From Castellaniella ginsengisoli (lineage in GTDB: Bacteria > Pseudomonadota > Gammaproteobacteria > Burkholderiales > Burkholderiaceae_B), in NCBI RefSeq assembly GCF_039523235.1, contig NZ_BAAAEX010000008.1: 64,000 bases of DNA. One strand, written 5' to 3'. Made by a program: the position numbers and the translations under genes. Each line of letters begins with the position of its first letter. The first letter of the stretch is position 1. Positions 27,619-38,000 of the stretch are shown here, piece by piece. The notes beneath the pieces were generated by a model. It was not told where the DNA came from. It did not search any database and saw only the letters and a program-made list of their open reading frames with translations.

Positions 27619-30196
27619 ACAGCAGGATCTGATGCCGCTGCGCGGCGTCGTACAGAATGCGTTTCATGCCGTCCAGGCGCCCATGATCGCTGTGCACCAG
27701 CGCATCGTCCAGGATGATGAGCGTGGGCCGGCCCGCCTCGCGCAACAGGTCGGCATAGGCCAGGCGGCCGATCAGGCCCATTTGCTCCCGCGCGCCGAAA
27801 CTCAGGGCATCCACCGCTTCGTGCGATGAGCCGCCCGCAGCCGGGCGGACCAACTGTTCCGGCAGCAAGTCCTCGTCCACGTCCAGCCGCGCCTGGGGAA
27901 ACAGCAACTGCAGGTAATGGTTCAGGTGCCGCTGCAAGGGCGCCTGGATGCGGCGCGTCAGCGCCTGGCGGCCGGCCTGCAGGCGATCCAGCAGCAGATC
28001 CAGGGCCTCGGCCCGGCGCCGCAGTTCGTCGCGCCGCCGGCCGATGAATTCAGCCGACCGGCCCAGTTCGGCGCGTTGTTCCTCCAGCCCATGGGCGCCC
28101 AGGGCCTCGAGCCCGCTCTGCACCCGGATGGCCTCCTCCCGGCGCCCCTCGGCCTCCCGTTCCAGCGTCTCCGCCGTGCGCGAGAAGCGTTGCGCATCCT
28201 GCGCCAGGATGTCCGGGCGGGCGGCGGCGATCCGGCCGTCCAGTTCGGCCAGGGCCTGCCGCAAGGCCGTCTCCTGGCCGCCCAGTTCGGCCAGCCGGGC
28301 CGACAGCGCCTGCTCTTGCTGCTGGCGCGCCGGATCCCGGACCGCATCTTGCAGTCTCTGCCATTCGGCCTGGGCCGTCCGACCCGCCTGCTCGGCCAGG
28401 CTCAGCGCCTGCGCGTGCTGCGCCGCCTGCCGCTCGGCGGCCTGCAGCGCTTCCCGGGCGGACTCCAGGCCGCGCTCGGCTCCGGCCTCGTCCAGGCCGA
28501 CGCCCTCGGAAACCGCCTCCTGATCCGGCGGCAAGGCCGCCAGCGCCTCGGACACCGCCTGGCGCCGCTGCCCGGCCAGGGCCAGGCGGCTGGCCAGATC
28601 CTCCGCGCCCCGGGGCGCCAGGCTGTGCAGCCTGGACTCGTCCAGGCGAATGTCCTGTGCGAGGGCCCGGGCCTGCTCCGCCTGCTCCTCGGCCTGCCGC
28701 AGATCCGCGGCCCCCAGTTCCGCCAACAGCGCCTCGAACCGGCCCTGGGTTTCCTGGCGGCGGCGCGCCAGATCGGCCACGTCCTCGCCTCCGGGCCGGA
28801 CCCGCAGCCGGCCCACCCCCGGCACATCCACCTCGACGGACTCCAGCAGCAGGCGCTCGCCGCTGCCGGATAAAGTCTCATCCCCGATCCGGATCCGCTG
28901 CTGCGGCAACAGCTCATAGGCCAGCCGGGTGGCGACGGACTGGCGGGCCGCGTCGAGTTCGGCCAGTGCCCGATCCAAAGCGCGCAATTGTTTCAGCGCC
29001 CCCTCATCCAGCCGGATGCCCTGCAGACGCTCCCGCGCGGCCCGCAGGCGCACCTGCACGGCCCGCGCTTCGTCCAGGTCGAGCGCCAGCCGCGCCTGCT
29101 CGGCCGCCAGGCGCTCCAGATCACCGGCCAGGGCGGCGCGCTTGGCCTGACGCCGCGCCTGCGCCAGGCGATCCTGGGCCAGGCGGTAGCCGGCCTGCGC
29201 CTCCTGGACACGCTGCCCGGCCAGCGGCTGATCGGCCCGCAACCCGGCCACCCGCCGCTGCGCCTGCTCCAGTTCTTCGGCACGCTGCGCCAATTCCCGA
29301 TGCTGGCGGGCGTAGGCCGCCTGCTGTTCCATCCCCTGCTGCCGGCTAGCGAGGCAATGCGCCAGGGCCTGGTGCTCGCGTTCGCGGGCCTGGCGCCAAC
29401 CGCCGACCTCGGCCAGCCTGGCTTCGGCCTCGGCGGCCTTCCGCCGATAGGCCTCCCAGGGCCGGTCGGCGTCTTCGGCCCGCAGGCGGCGCAACTCGGC
29501 CAGCCGGTCCACCTGCCGGCGATAGGCCTCAATGTCCCGGTCAAGCTGCGCCAGACGCGCTCCGGCGTCTTCGTGCCGCCGCAGGATCTCGGCGTATTCC
29601 CCGGTGGGGCGCCCCGTGGCCGTCAGCAGCTTCGCACGCTCGGCCTCGACCCGGGCGATCAACGCATCCCCCGTGCTGCTGGCGATGTCGCTCAAGCCGT
29701 CGCCCAAGGCGGATTTCAGGTATTGGCTCGCATGAGCCGCCGGCCCGCGCAGTTCCTGGCCTTCGCCCTGCTCGATCCACAGCAGGCCGGGCACCCCCCA
29801 ATGCTGGGCCTTGCTGGCGCCCTTGCCGGGAAATTGATACCCCAGCAGTTCCGCCAGTTTTTCCTCGGCGGCCTCGCCGTCGAAACGGCGGCCGCCGACC
29901 TCCAGATCGCAGCGTTTCTGCTTCAGGAAGCGCTTGCTGAGCTTCCAGCGTTCTCCCTGCCATTCGAATTCCAGATCCACGCTGGGCGCGGCGGACGTAT
30001 CGCCCCAGGGCCGCAGACCTTCCGCGCCGCTGGATTTGTAGCGCTCGAAGAACGCCGCCCGGATCGCCTGCACCAGCGTGCTCTTGCCCGACTCATTGGG
30101 GCCGGCGAACAGGTTCAACCCAGACTCCAGGCCACGGATCTCCACCGGTTCGCGGAACCGCTTCAATTGCTCGACACGCACTCGCAGCAGTTTCAT
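27545..30196 (-). CDS. SbcC/YhaN-like SMC-type ATPase
   Basis: 883 residues. Walker A is GPNESGKST at 32-40; the C-terminal half-site has the ABC signature LSFGAREQMG near 798 and Walker B TLIILDDAL near 826. Between them is a long Ala/Arg/Glu/Gln-rich coiled coil with a central break (about 400-470: LLPQQRIRIGDETLSGSGE). No CxxC zinc hook is seen in the break, so this is closer to YhaN than to Rad50/SbcC. It overlaps the nuclease gene by 4 bp and should work with it as a DNA end-processing complex. Confidence 0.82.
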   Translation of the reverse strand: MKLLRVRVEQLKRFREPVEIRGLESGLNLFAGPNESGKSTLVQAIRAAFFERYKSSGAEGLRPWGDTSAAPSVDLEFEWQGERWKLSKRFLKQKRCDLEVGGRRFDGEAAEEKLAELLGYQFPGKGASKAQHWGVPGLLWIEQGEGQELRGPAAHASQYLKSALGDGLSDIASSTGDALIARVEAERAKLLTATGRPTGEYAEILRRHEDAGARLAQLDRDIEAYRRQVDRLAELRRLRAEDADRPWEAYRRKAAEAEARLAEVGGWRQAREREHQALAHCLASRQQGMEQQAAYARQHRELAQRAEELEQAQRRVAGLRADQPLAGQRVQEAQAGYRLAQDRLAQARRQAKRAALAGDLERLAAEQARLALDLDEARAVQVRLRAARERLQGIRLDEGALKQLRALDRALAELDAARQSVATRLAYELLPQQRIRIGDETLSGSGERLLLESVEVDVPGVGRLRVRPGGEDVADLARRRQETQGRFEALLAELGAADLRQAEEQAEQARALAQDIRLDESRLHSLAPRGAEDLASRLALAGQRRQAVSEALAALPPDQEAVSEGVGLDEAGAERGLESAREALQAAERQAAQHAQALSLAEQAGRTAQAEWQRLQDAVRDPARQQQEQALSARLAELGGQETALRQALAELDGRIAAARPDILAQDAQRFSRTAETLEREAEGRREEAIRVQSGLEALGAHGLEEQRAELGRSAEFIGRRRDELRRRAEALDLLLDRLQAGRQALTRRIQAPLQRHLNHYLQLLFPQARLDVDEDLLPEQLVRPAAGGSSHEAVDALSFGAREQMGLIGRLAYADLLREAGRPTLIILDDALVHSDHGRLDGMKRILYDAAQRHQILLFTCHPDRWRDLGARVVEMESLRAA

Positions 30197-31314
30197 GATC
30201 CCTCCGCCTGGTCGCCCAGCAAGCCGGCCAGGATCGCCAGCGCCTCGCGCGCCGTATCGGCCGCCGCATCGCCGGCATCCTGCTGCAGGCGCAACTGTGC
30301 AATCACTTCGCCCACATACCCATCGGCCCGCAGGGCGGCCATGTCCTCGTCGGTGGGCTCCAGCCGCAAACCGGCCCGGTGGACCTGCAGGCTGCGGCAG
30401 CGCCCTTGAACCACGGACAAGGCCTGATCCAGGCGGCGCCCGCCCGCCAGATCGAGCGCACCGCCCAGCGTCAGGTCCAGCACGGTTTCGGGAGGAAGGC
30501 CGTCCAGGCGCTCGACGAGCAGATCCAGGTCGGAACCGACCGACAGGGTTTCATCCCAGGCGATCCAGCGATACTGGCCGATCTCCAGAGGCTCCACCAC
30601 CGGCGTTCGCCCCGGCCCCGGCACATCCACCCGCACGACTCGGCCCGCACCGTTGTCGCGAAAACGTTCCGGCTCCGGCGTGCCGCTGTACACGGTACGT
30701 TCGTCGACCTGCTTGAAGCCGTGCCAGTCGCCCAGCGCCAGATAATCCAGCCGCGCCCGCCGCGCCCGCCCGGCGGCGATCGGATTGGGGGAGTCGATCT
30801 CTTCGGCCAGAATGCCCTGGACGCTGCCGTGCGCCAGGCCGATGCGCGCCAGCCCTTCGGCCGTCTCCGCCGCATCGAACCAGGCCGTCAGGTCGTCATG
30901 GGTCTGACGCCGGGTCAGGGGCGCCGCCAGCACCGCGAACCCCAGTTCGGGAAACGCGCGCACGCCCGGCTCCAGCAGCAGATGCGCGCCGGGCGGCACC
31001 GCGCCCAGCCGCTGGGCGCGAGTCCAGACGCTTTCCGCCAGGGCGGCATCGTGATTGCCGGGAATCAGGATCCAGGGGCCTTCGTAGCCCTGCAGCGCGT
31101 TGAACAAGCGCCGGATGGTGCGGTCCGACACCGTCTGAGCGTCGAACACATCGCCCGCCACCAGGACGGCGTCGACACGCTCCCGCGCCGCGGCCGCGGC
31201 GATGCGCTCGACCGCGGCAAAACGGGCCTCGGCCAGGACGGCGGCGTCCTCGGGGGCGAAACGGCCATACTGGCGGCCGATCTGCCAATCGGCAGTGTGC
31301 AGGAATCTGGGCAT
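30193..31314 (-). CDS. SbcD/YhaO-like metallophosphoesterase (DNA exonuclease)
   Basis: 373 residues. Calcineurin-type motifs are in order: FLHTADWQIG, VLVAGDVFD, IPGNHDAAL, GLAHGSVQG and LGDWHGFK. The DxH / GDxxD / GNHD set supplies two Mn ions. The C-terminal part is a capping and ATPase-binding region. It is the first gene of a two-gene operon with the SMC-like ATPase (4-bp overlap), the standard SbcDC/YhaON order. Role: DNA double-strand end or hairpin processing, inferred from the family. Confidence 0.87.
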   Translation of the reverse strand: MPRFLHTADWQIGRQYGRFAPEDAAVLAEARFAAVERIAAAAARERVDAVLVAGDVFDAQTVSDRTIRRLFNALQGYEGPWILIPGNHDAALAESVWTRAQRLGAVPPGAHLLLEPGVRAFPELGFAVLAAPLTRRQTHDDLTAWFDAAETAEGLARIGLAHGSVQGILAEEIDSPNPIAAGRARRARLDYLALGDWHGFKQVDERTVYSGTPEPERFRDNGAGRVVRVDVPGPGRTPVVEPLEIGQYRWIAWDETLSVGSDLDLLVERLDGLPPETVLDLTLGGALDLAGGRRLDQALSVVQGRCRSLQVHRAGLRLEPTDEDMAALRADGYVGEVIAQLRLQQDAGDAAADTAREALAILAGLLGDQAEGS

Positions 31315-31417
31315 GGCCGGGATATTGACACCGACCCCGGCCCCGAGTCAAAGCGCGGGCGGTGCGCGCAACCCGATCTCCCGGATCATGCGCAAACCGC
31401 TCGGGGCGGCGCGGCGC

Positions 31418-31843
31418 CTATTTGGCGAACAACTGGCCCAGATCCTTGAACGCCTTGAATTCCAGCGCATTGCCGCAAGGATCGAGCAGGAACATGGTGG
31501 CCTGCTCGCCCACCTGCCCCTTGAAACGGACGTAGGGCTCGATCACGAATTTCGTGCCGAAGGATTTCAGGCGCTCCGCCAGGGCTTCCCACTGATCCCA
31601 CTCCAGGACGATGCCGAAGTGCGGCACCGGCACATCGTGCCCGTCGACCGGGTTGGTATGGGCGCCTTCCTGGGACGCCGTCCGGGGATGCTCGTGGATC
31701 ACCAGTTGATGACCGTAGAAGTTGAAGTCGACCCATTGCGCGCTCGAACGACCCTCCTCCAGGCCGAAGACCTCGCCGTAAAAACGGCGGGCGGCGGGCA
31801 GGTCGTAGACGGGAATGGCCAGATGAAAGGGGGACAGGCTCAT
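31418..31843 (-). CDS. VOC-superfamily (glyoxalase/dioxygenase-like) protein
   Basis: 141 residues in a single glyoxalase-like fold: FHLAIPVYDLPAARRFYGEVFG at the start and MFLLDPCGNALEFKAF at the end. The His in the first strand and the Glu near the C-terminus are the usual metal ligands. The start at 31843 has TGGAG upstream; an upstream ATG at 31933 gives no added homology. Substrate not assigned. Confidence 0.8.
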   Translation of the reverse strand: MSLSPFHLAIPVYDLPAARRFYGEVFGLEEGRSSAQWVDFNFYGHQLVIHEHPRTASQEGAHTNPVDGHDVPVPHFGIVLEWDQWEALAERLKSFGTKFVIEPYVRFKGQVGEQATMFLLDPCGNALEFKAFKDLGQLFAK

Positions 31844-32038
31844 GGGAACTCCAGAAAGGGCAGGGAATATCCAGATGATATATCTGAAACGAGCGCAGGA
31901 GGGCGGGCGCACAACCGCGCCATCCAACCGCATCCCGAAAAACAGCAGGGTTTATGATTTCGGCTTCAAGCAATCCTCCAGACCCATGCACCGCTCTTTC
32001 CGCCCGCTCATCCGCCTCGCCCTCATCCGGAGGCCGCA

Positions 32039-33109
32039 ATGAGCCCGTCGCGTCCCGCCCGCCATCCGGCCTGGGGCATCGCCCTGGTGGCGCTGATCGC
32101 CCTGGCCGGGCTGTTCTATGTCAAATGGTCGCCTTACTACGACCGCGCCTTCACGGCCGCCCAGACACACTCCATCGGCGCCTCCATCCTGACGGGCGGC
32201 CAGGACGCCCCGCCCGCGCCTTCCCTGCACGCCGCGCTCGATTACGCCCAGGCCTACGGGCTGGCCATCTGGAAGGCCCTGCTGCTGGGGCTGCTGCTGG
32301 GCTCGGCCATCCAGACCCTGCTGCCGCCGCGCTGGATCGAGCGCTGGCTGGGCCGTGCGAACGGCAGCAGCGTCATGGCGGGCGGCCTGCTGTCCATCCC
32401 CAGCATGATGTGCACCTGCTGCGCCGCCCCGGTGATCACCGGCTTGCGCCGCTGCCGCGCCGCGCCGGGCGGCACGGCCGCCTACTGGCTGGGCAACACC
32501 ATGCTCAATCCGGCGACGCTGGTCTTCATGGGTTTCGTCCTGGGTTGGCATTGGGCCGGCCTGCGCCTGGCCCTGGGGCTGGCGATGGTGCTGGGGCTGG
32601 GCTGGACGCTGAACCGCATGGGCAAGGCCGATTGCGCGCCGGCCGGCGGCTCCGCCGGCCCGGTCCCCGAGGCCGATCCCGCGCACTTCCAGCCGGGCCG
32701 CATCCTGCGGCGCTGGGCGCAGGCGTTCGCCGGCATGGCGCTGCGGCTGCTGCCCGAATACCTGATCCTGGTGCTGTTGCTGGGCGCCGCCCGGGCCTGG
32801 CTGTTTCCCGTGCTGGATTTCAGCATCGACAACAGCCTGCTGTGGATCGTGGGCGCCGCCCTGGTCGGCACCTTATTCGTCATCCCGACCGCCGGCGAAG
32901 TGCCCATCGTCCAGGCCCTGCTGGCGCTGGGCGTGGGGGTGGGGCCGGCCGCCGCGCTGCTGGTGACCCTGCCGCCGGTCAGCCTGCCCTCCCTGGTCAT
33001 GGTCAGCCGCGCATTCCGGCGCTCGGAACTGGCCGTGCTGGCGCTGGGCGTGATCGCGCTGGGCGTGCTCGGCGGCGGGCTGGCGGTCGGCCTGGGATTC
33101 GGCAGGTAA
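32039..33109 (+). CDS. UPF0718/ArsP-type permease
   Basis: 356 residues with eight to ten hydrophobic segments split by a hydrophilic loop (about 200-225). It contains the double-cysteine motif IPSMMCTCCAAPVITGLRR and a mirrored second-half segment LFVIPTAGEVPIVQALLALG, as in the permease family that includes the organoarsenical exporter ArsP. The TCC motif suggests thiol chemistry with a soft metal or metalloid, but no ars genes accompany it. GGAGG lies six bases before the ATG. Confidence 0.8.
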   Translation: MSPSRPARHPAWGIALVALIALAGLFYVKWSPYYDRAFTAAQTHSIGASILTGGQDAPPAPSLHAALDYAQAYGLAIWKALLLGLLLGSAIQTLLPPRWIERWLGRANGSSVMAGGLLSIPSMMCTCCAAPVITGLRRCRAAPGGTAAYWLGNTMLNPATLVFMGFVLGWHWAGLRLALGLAMVLGLGWTLNRMGKADCAPAGGSAGPVPEADPAHFQPGRILRRWAQAFAGMALRLLPEYLILVLLLGAARAWLFPVLDFSIDNSLLWIVGAALVGTLFVIPTAGEVPIVQALLALGVGVGPAAALLVTLPPVSLPSLVMVSRAFRRSELAVLALGVIALGVLGGGLAVGLGFGR

Positions 33110-33139
33110 GGCTGCCGGCGTCCGGACCACGGGACGGCG

Positions 33140-33673
33140 TCACCGCAAGGCGATCCTGGGGAAATCGACCGGAATATCCAGGGCCACGTTGATGTAGTTG
33201 GTAAAGAGATTCAAGGCGATATGGGCCATGATCTCGACGATCTGTTCGTCCCCGAAGCCGGCTTGCCGCAGACGCACGACATCGTCGTCGCCGACCTGCG
33301 CGCGCTGCTCGACCACCTTCAGGGCGAAAGCCAGCGCCGCCGCCGTCTTGGCATCGCCGGACTGGCCAGCCTGGGCAGCGGCCATCTCGGCAGCCGACGC
33401 ACCGGCATTCTGGCCCAGGACGGTGTGCGCGGCCAGGCAATATTCGCAGCGGTTGCGGTTCGCGATGGCGACCGCGATCTGCTCGCCAAGCCTGGCGCCC
33501 AGCGTGCCCTGGCCCAGGGCCCCGAACGCGGCCCACATGCTTTGCAAGGCAGCGGGGGAGTTGGCCACCGCCTTGAACATATTGGGCGTGGCGCCGAACG
33601 CCTGCTGGATCTGCGCCAGCAGCGGCTGGCTGGCGGCGGGAACGGACTGGGATTGAAGGTTGACACGGGGCAT
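33140..33673 (-). CDS. AhpD-like / carboxymuconolactone decarboxylase-family protein
   Basis: 177 residues with the AhpD core CEYCLAAHTVLGQNAG (CxxC plus His), the redox centre of alkylhydroperoxidase-like proteins. The start MPRVNLQSQ at 33673 has CAGGAG upstream. It probably reduces peroxides or acts on a small organic substrate. It is divergent from an AraC regulator with 108 bp between starts, so that regulator likely controls it. Confidence 0.85.
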   Translation of the reverse strand: MPRVNLQSQSVPAASQPLLAQIQQAFGATPNMFKAVANSPAALQSMWAAFGALGQGTLGARLGEQIAVAIANRNRCEYCLAAHTVLGQNAGASAAEMAAAQAGQSGDAKTAAALAFALKVVEQRAQVGDDDVVRLRQAGFGDEQIVEIMAHIALNLFTNYINVALDIPVDFPRIALR

Positions 33674-33781
33674 GATGATCTCCTGAAAAAACACCTGTAC
33701 GGCAGGTGAGTGAGGACAGTATGGCGGCGTTTCATGTACCATAGGGATCAATTAGTACGCATAAAATATCATTCCGTTCAA

Positions 33782-34645
33782 ATGCCGCCTGATCCGCCCA
33801 TCGACCGCCTCTCGGGCCTCCTGGAACGCTTCCGGGTCCAGGCTCAGTTGCACCATTCGGGCGCACTGTGCGGGCTCAACCACTTCGATGCCAGCGCGGG
33901 GCATGGCTACCTGCACGTGCTGCGCCGGGGCTCTCTGCGGGTGAGTCATCCCGGCGCGCAGGATGTCCCCCGCTCGCTGAGCTTCGACGAACCGACCTTG
34001 CTGTTCTATGCGCGCCCGCTGACCCACCGCTTCCATAATCCCCCGGAGGAAGGCGCGGACTTCACCTGCGCGCGGCTGATCTTCGATGGCGGCATGCGCC
34101 ACCCTCTGGCGCGGGCGCTGCCGCCCTTGATCGCCGTGCCGCTGACGCGCGTGACGGGCCTGGATGCGGCCCTGGAGCTGCTCTTCGCCGAAACCGACCG
34201 CGTGCGCTGCGGCCAGCGCCTGCTGGCCGACCGCCTGTTCGAGGTGGTGGTGCTTCAATTGCTGCGCTGGCTGCTGGACCACCCGCAAGAGGCCGGCGTG
34301 CGTCCCGGCCTCATCACGGGCTTGTCCGACCCGCGCCTGGCCCGCGTGCTGGTCGCCCTGCACGAAGCTCCCGGCGAAGCCTGGACGCTGGAGCGCATGG
34401 CTGCATGCGCCGGCATGTCCCGCACAGCGTTTGCCAATGCTTTCCGTGAGATCGTCGGCCAGACGCCGGCCGATTATCTGTCCGACTGGCGCATCGCGCT
34501 GGCGCAAAGCCGGCTGCGCGAAGGCCGCCCCATCAAGAGGCTGGCCGAAGAGCTCGGCTACGCGAATCCGTCCGCGCTTTCACGCGCATTCACCGCCAGG
34601 ACCGGCATGCCGCCGCGCGCCTGGCTGGCAAGAGCGCAGGCCTGA
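33782..34645 (+). CDS. AraC-family transcriptional regulator (cupin-6 type)
   Basis: About 287 residues from ATG 33782; an in-frame ATG at 33710 would put the start 36 bp from the divergent gene and is less likely. The N-terminal cupin-like sensor is followed by a double HTH (ERMAACAGMSRTAFANAFREIVGQTPADYL and KRLAEELGYANPSALSRAFTARTGMPPRAWL). It is divergent from the AhpD-like gene and probably activates it. A TAAAAT -10 candidate is at 33762-33767. It is the last chromosomal gene before the island. Confidence 0.9.
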   Translation: MPPDPPIDRLSGLLERFRVQAQLHHSGALCGLNHFDASAGHGYLHVLRRGSLRVSHPGAQDVPRSLSFDEPTLLFYARPLTHRFHNPPEEGADFTCARLIFDGGMRHPLARALPPLIAVPLTRVTGLDAALELLFAETDRVRCGQRLLADRLFEVVVLQLLRWLLDHPQEAGVRPGLITGLSDPRLARVLVALHEAPGEAWTLERMAACAGMSRTAFANAFREIVGQTPADYLSDWRIALAQSRLREGRPIKRLAEELGYANPSALSRAFTARTGMPPRAWLARAQA

Positions 34646-34669
34646 GGCGACGGCGGGGGATGGGAATCT

Positions 34670-34685
34670 TGGAGCGGGTGATGGG
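34670..34685 (+). repeat. Attachment-site repeat 1 (left end of island A)
   Basis: TGGAGCGGGTGATGGG is identical to the complement of the tRNA-Gly 3' end at 50470-50485, and the match continues to 19 of 20 bases. It lies 24 bp after the AraC stop, at the boundary between chromosome and island. Confidence 0.85.
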
Positions 34686-34841
34686 TATCACAAACCCCAT
34701 TCATCTCCTTGATTAACAAGGAAAAATCCCAGTTCGAGAAACGGGAATGGACACCATTATGTACACATTCCCCGGAGTTGGCAAGGTCCGGCCGACAGGT
34801 CCGACCAACATTCTAATGGTGAGCCGCCCACCGGCATAGCA

Positions 34842-35011
34842 TCATGGCAGCCACGTCTGTGAAATCTGCTGCCAATCTCGATTAGCTTGATACCAAGGCC
34901 GTGAGGGCCTTGGCTGAGCAAGTGATGGGCGAGCTCAATGAGACCCGCCAAGTTGTGGCCGAGCACGCCCACGACATTCACTCAAAGAACCGCACATGCG
35001 TGTACGATTGA
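34842..35011 (+). pseudogene. Possible IS66-family transposase N-terminal remnant
   Basis: Translation from ATG 34842 reads MAATSVKSAANLD, a stop, then LDTKAVRALAEQVMGELNE and TRQVVAEHAHDIHSKN, which resembles the start of IS66 TnpC proteins. It is interrupted by TAG after 13 codons and breaks off after about 55. The rest of 34686-35023 shows no gene. The identification rests on a short stretch. Confidence 0.35.
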
Positions 35012-35023
35012 CGAGTCCTGCAG

Positions 35024-38000
35024 CTACCAACGCGGTCGACGGACCCAGCCCGCCGCTACGAACGCTGCCGTGACCATCAGCCAGAGCCAAACTCCTTTTT
35101 GCAGCGGTTGAACCGGTGTGGCCGCACGCGGCTCCAGCGCATAACCCTCCACACTCGCCGTCGCCGGCGATGGTTCAGCAGCCGGTGCCGCTGCAACACC
35201 CGGCGGTGCGGCGACGGGCACCGCGACAGAGGCCGGCGCCGGCTGGTCCATCTTCACAAGTTTCGTGGCCTGGCATGATGGCAACGCGCAGTCCGACCCG
35301 TGCCGAGCTACGCTCTCGGCCAGTGCCTGCTCCAGTTGCGCGCGGTCGGCCTCATTGGCTTGCCAGGCGCCGCGATCGATAGCGTCCAGCAAGGTTTCCA
35401 GCAGATGCTGGCGGGCATGGGGATTATGCTGCTCGAAGTAAGCTTCCAGATCCAGGCCGTACTTGTCTTCGACATACACTTCTTTAACCTCGGCCCAGTC
35501 GGCGTCGGCGACGAGCTGCGGCGTGGTCACATCCCACAGCAGCATGTGGGCCGGCAGGTCCGCCATGTAGCGCGCGCCGTTGTAGCCGCTTTTCTGCATG
35601 GCGCGTATCCACTCTGGGTTGAAGTAGCGCGACTGCAGTTCCCGGCCAAAGGTGCGTGCCAGGGGCTCCAGGTGCGCTTTACCGGTTTGCGAGGCTTTCA
35701 GGTCGGCCACGTAGTTGCTCACCTGTCGCCCCGTATGCTCGCGCACCGCCATGCCGATGCCGCCCAGGTAGGCGGCGGGCATGCTGGTGTCCAGCAAGCC
35801 ATAGGCGTTCGAACTGCGACTGAAGACGGCGGCCTCGACGGACGACAACTGGGCGACGAAGCCTGCGGCGTCCGCCGCACCGTCGTCGTTTTCGCCATAA
35901 GCATGGCCCAGCCGATCCGTGTAGAGCCGGGACAGGCGGGCATCATCCCATTCTGCGCCGGCGCGGATGGCGAATTGCGTCGAAGGCGAGTACGCGCCCG
36001 GCGCCGTCGAGTAAATGCGCCGCTGCGACCGTTGCGCGGCGGTGTCGGCGTCCATGCCCTCGGCGCTCAAGCGCTGGGCCTGCGCCTGGCTGTAGAGAAA
36101 GACGGGGTTGTCGTCTTCGCGCGCCTGCGCCGCCAGCCTGGCGGCCTTGGCCAGCATGGCGATCTTGTCGCGGAAGTGGTCGCGGTAGGTGCCCGAGGTC
36201 GTCACCAGCACGTCCACTCGGGGCCGGCCCAATGTTGCCCGGTCATCCAGTGTCACATCGATGACTTCGCCGCGCGGATTCCACACAGGCCTGGCGCCCA
36301 GCAGGCGCAAAATCTGGGCTTCTATAGCCGCCTCGTTCTGCGTGGATTCGCCCGACCACAACACGAAAGCTACCTTGCGCGGCATGGCGCCGTGCTCCTG
36401 GCGGTAGGTATCGATCAGCTCGTCGGCCAGCCGGGCGCCGATCTCCCAGGATTCGGGCGTCGGCAGGCGGCGCGTAGCCAGCGTATAGGGATTGCGCCCC
36501 GGCGGCAGGGCATCCGGGTTGCGCACGGCGTCGGCCATGGGGCCGGGTTCGATGTAGCCGCCCGACAGGGCTTGCATTACCGCATCCATTTCACGCGGCG
36601 CGGCGGTGATACGGGCCGCGTAGTCACGAATGCGCGCCAGTTGGCCGGGCGCCACCCGGGCAGAATCGCCGCGCAACACCGCACGCACGGTTTCTTCGTC
36701 CGGCGCATCGGCATCGTCGCCTGCCAGCATGGCGTGCACCATGCCTGCGGTCGTACCCTCGTCGGGCGCCTGGCCCAGCACATGGCCCCCGACCGGCATG
36801 ACGGCGTCAGCCACTTCGTCCAGATAAGCGCTCAGCGCGGCTTCCAGCTTCGGCCACGGCGCCGAGGCGGGATTGAGGCCCAGCGCCCGCCCATAGGCTA
36901 CGGCGGCTTTGCGCACGGCCTGCCGGGCCGCTTCCTGGTCCGCAGCGGATATCGTCCCATCCGTCGTCCGGGCCAAGTCATTACGCAAGTCCGTCAATGC
37001 CGGCGACAAGCCGCCCTGCATCAACGGCGGCATGAAGCCCAATGTCACCGCGTGAGCACGCCGCTTGTTGCCGATGCCGCCGTTGGCCTGCAAGGGCGTG
37101 GGCTGTACATGCGGCAAACCGCCGATCAAAGTGCCTATCCAATCATCCCGCGCGGGCCCCTGCTGCTTGCCCGGCATGAGCGAAAGCTGGGTGAAGAACG
37201 GCACATAGGCGTCGGCGTGCCAGCCCCGGGCCATCCATAGATAGAAGGCGATGTACTGGTGGTGCGGCGGCAAGGCGCCCGTGGAAGACAAGGCATCCGC
37301 ATCCTGCAGATACCCCCAGACCGGGTGCGGTGCCAGCGCCACCTTGCCGAAACGCAGCAGGGGGATGACGATGGAACGCGCGCCCGCTTCATCGACGCGC
37401 ACCATCAATCTGCCCGGCGGCGGTCCCCAGCGCGCTTCGGTCTGCTCGCGCAAGGCCGTTGGCAACTGCGCATACCATTCCAGGTACTGCGCTTCGGGAA
37501 TAGCTACAGCGTTGCCCTCTTTCAGGCGCCTGTCCAATTCGGCCTGGGCGTTCGCTGCCTGCGCATCGTCTTCGCCCCGATGGCCGGTGGCACCCCACAT
37601 GCCCGCGCTGACATTCGTGCCATCGAGCGCCATGCGCCGCGCCAACTCTTGAGCATCGGGCAAGGGGCCGTCTCCCACGTCATAGCCTTCGTCCCTGAGC
37701 CGGCGCAATAGCGCCGCCAGGCTGGCCTGGGCGTCCAGATAGGTGTCGGGATCGCTGCCGACGTCGGCCCGATCGGCCGCTTCGCTGTGATAGGTCACCA
37801 CCAGGCGCTTGTCGGCGTTGGGCATGCGATGCAATCGCGCCCAGGCCATGGCGCGCTCCACGCGCCAGGCCACCTGTCCCGTCAACGCCTCATGCCGTAT
37901 GGCGCCGTCGCCATGCACCACGCGGGCGCCGACCATCATGGGCTCGACAATGCCGCTGGCTTCGCTCATGGCGAGCTGGCCGCTGCGATCGGGCGCAAAG

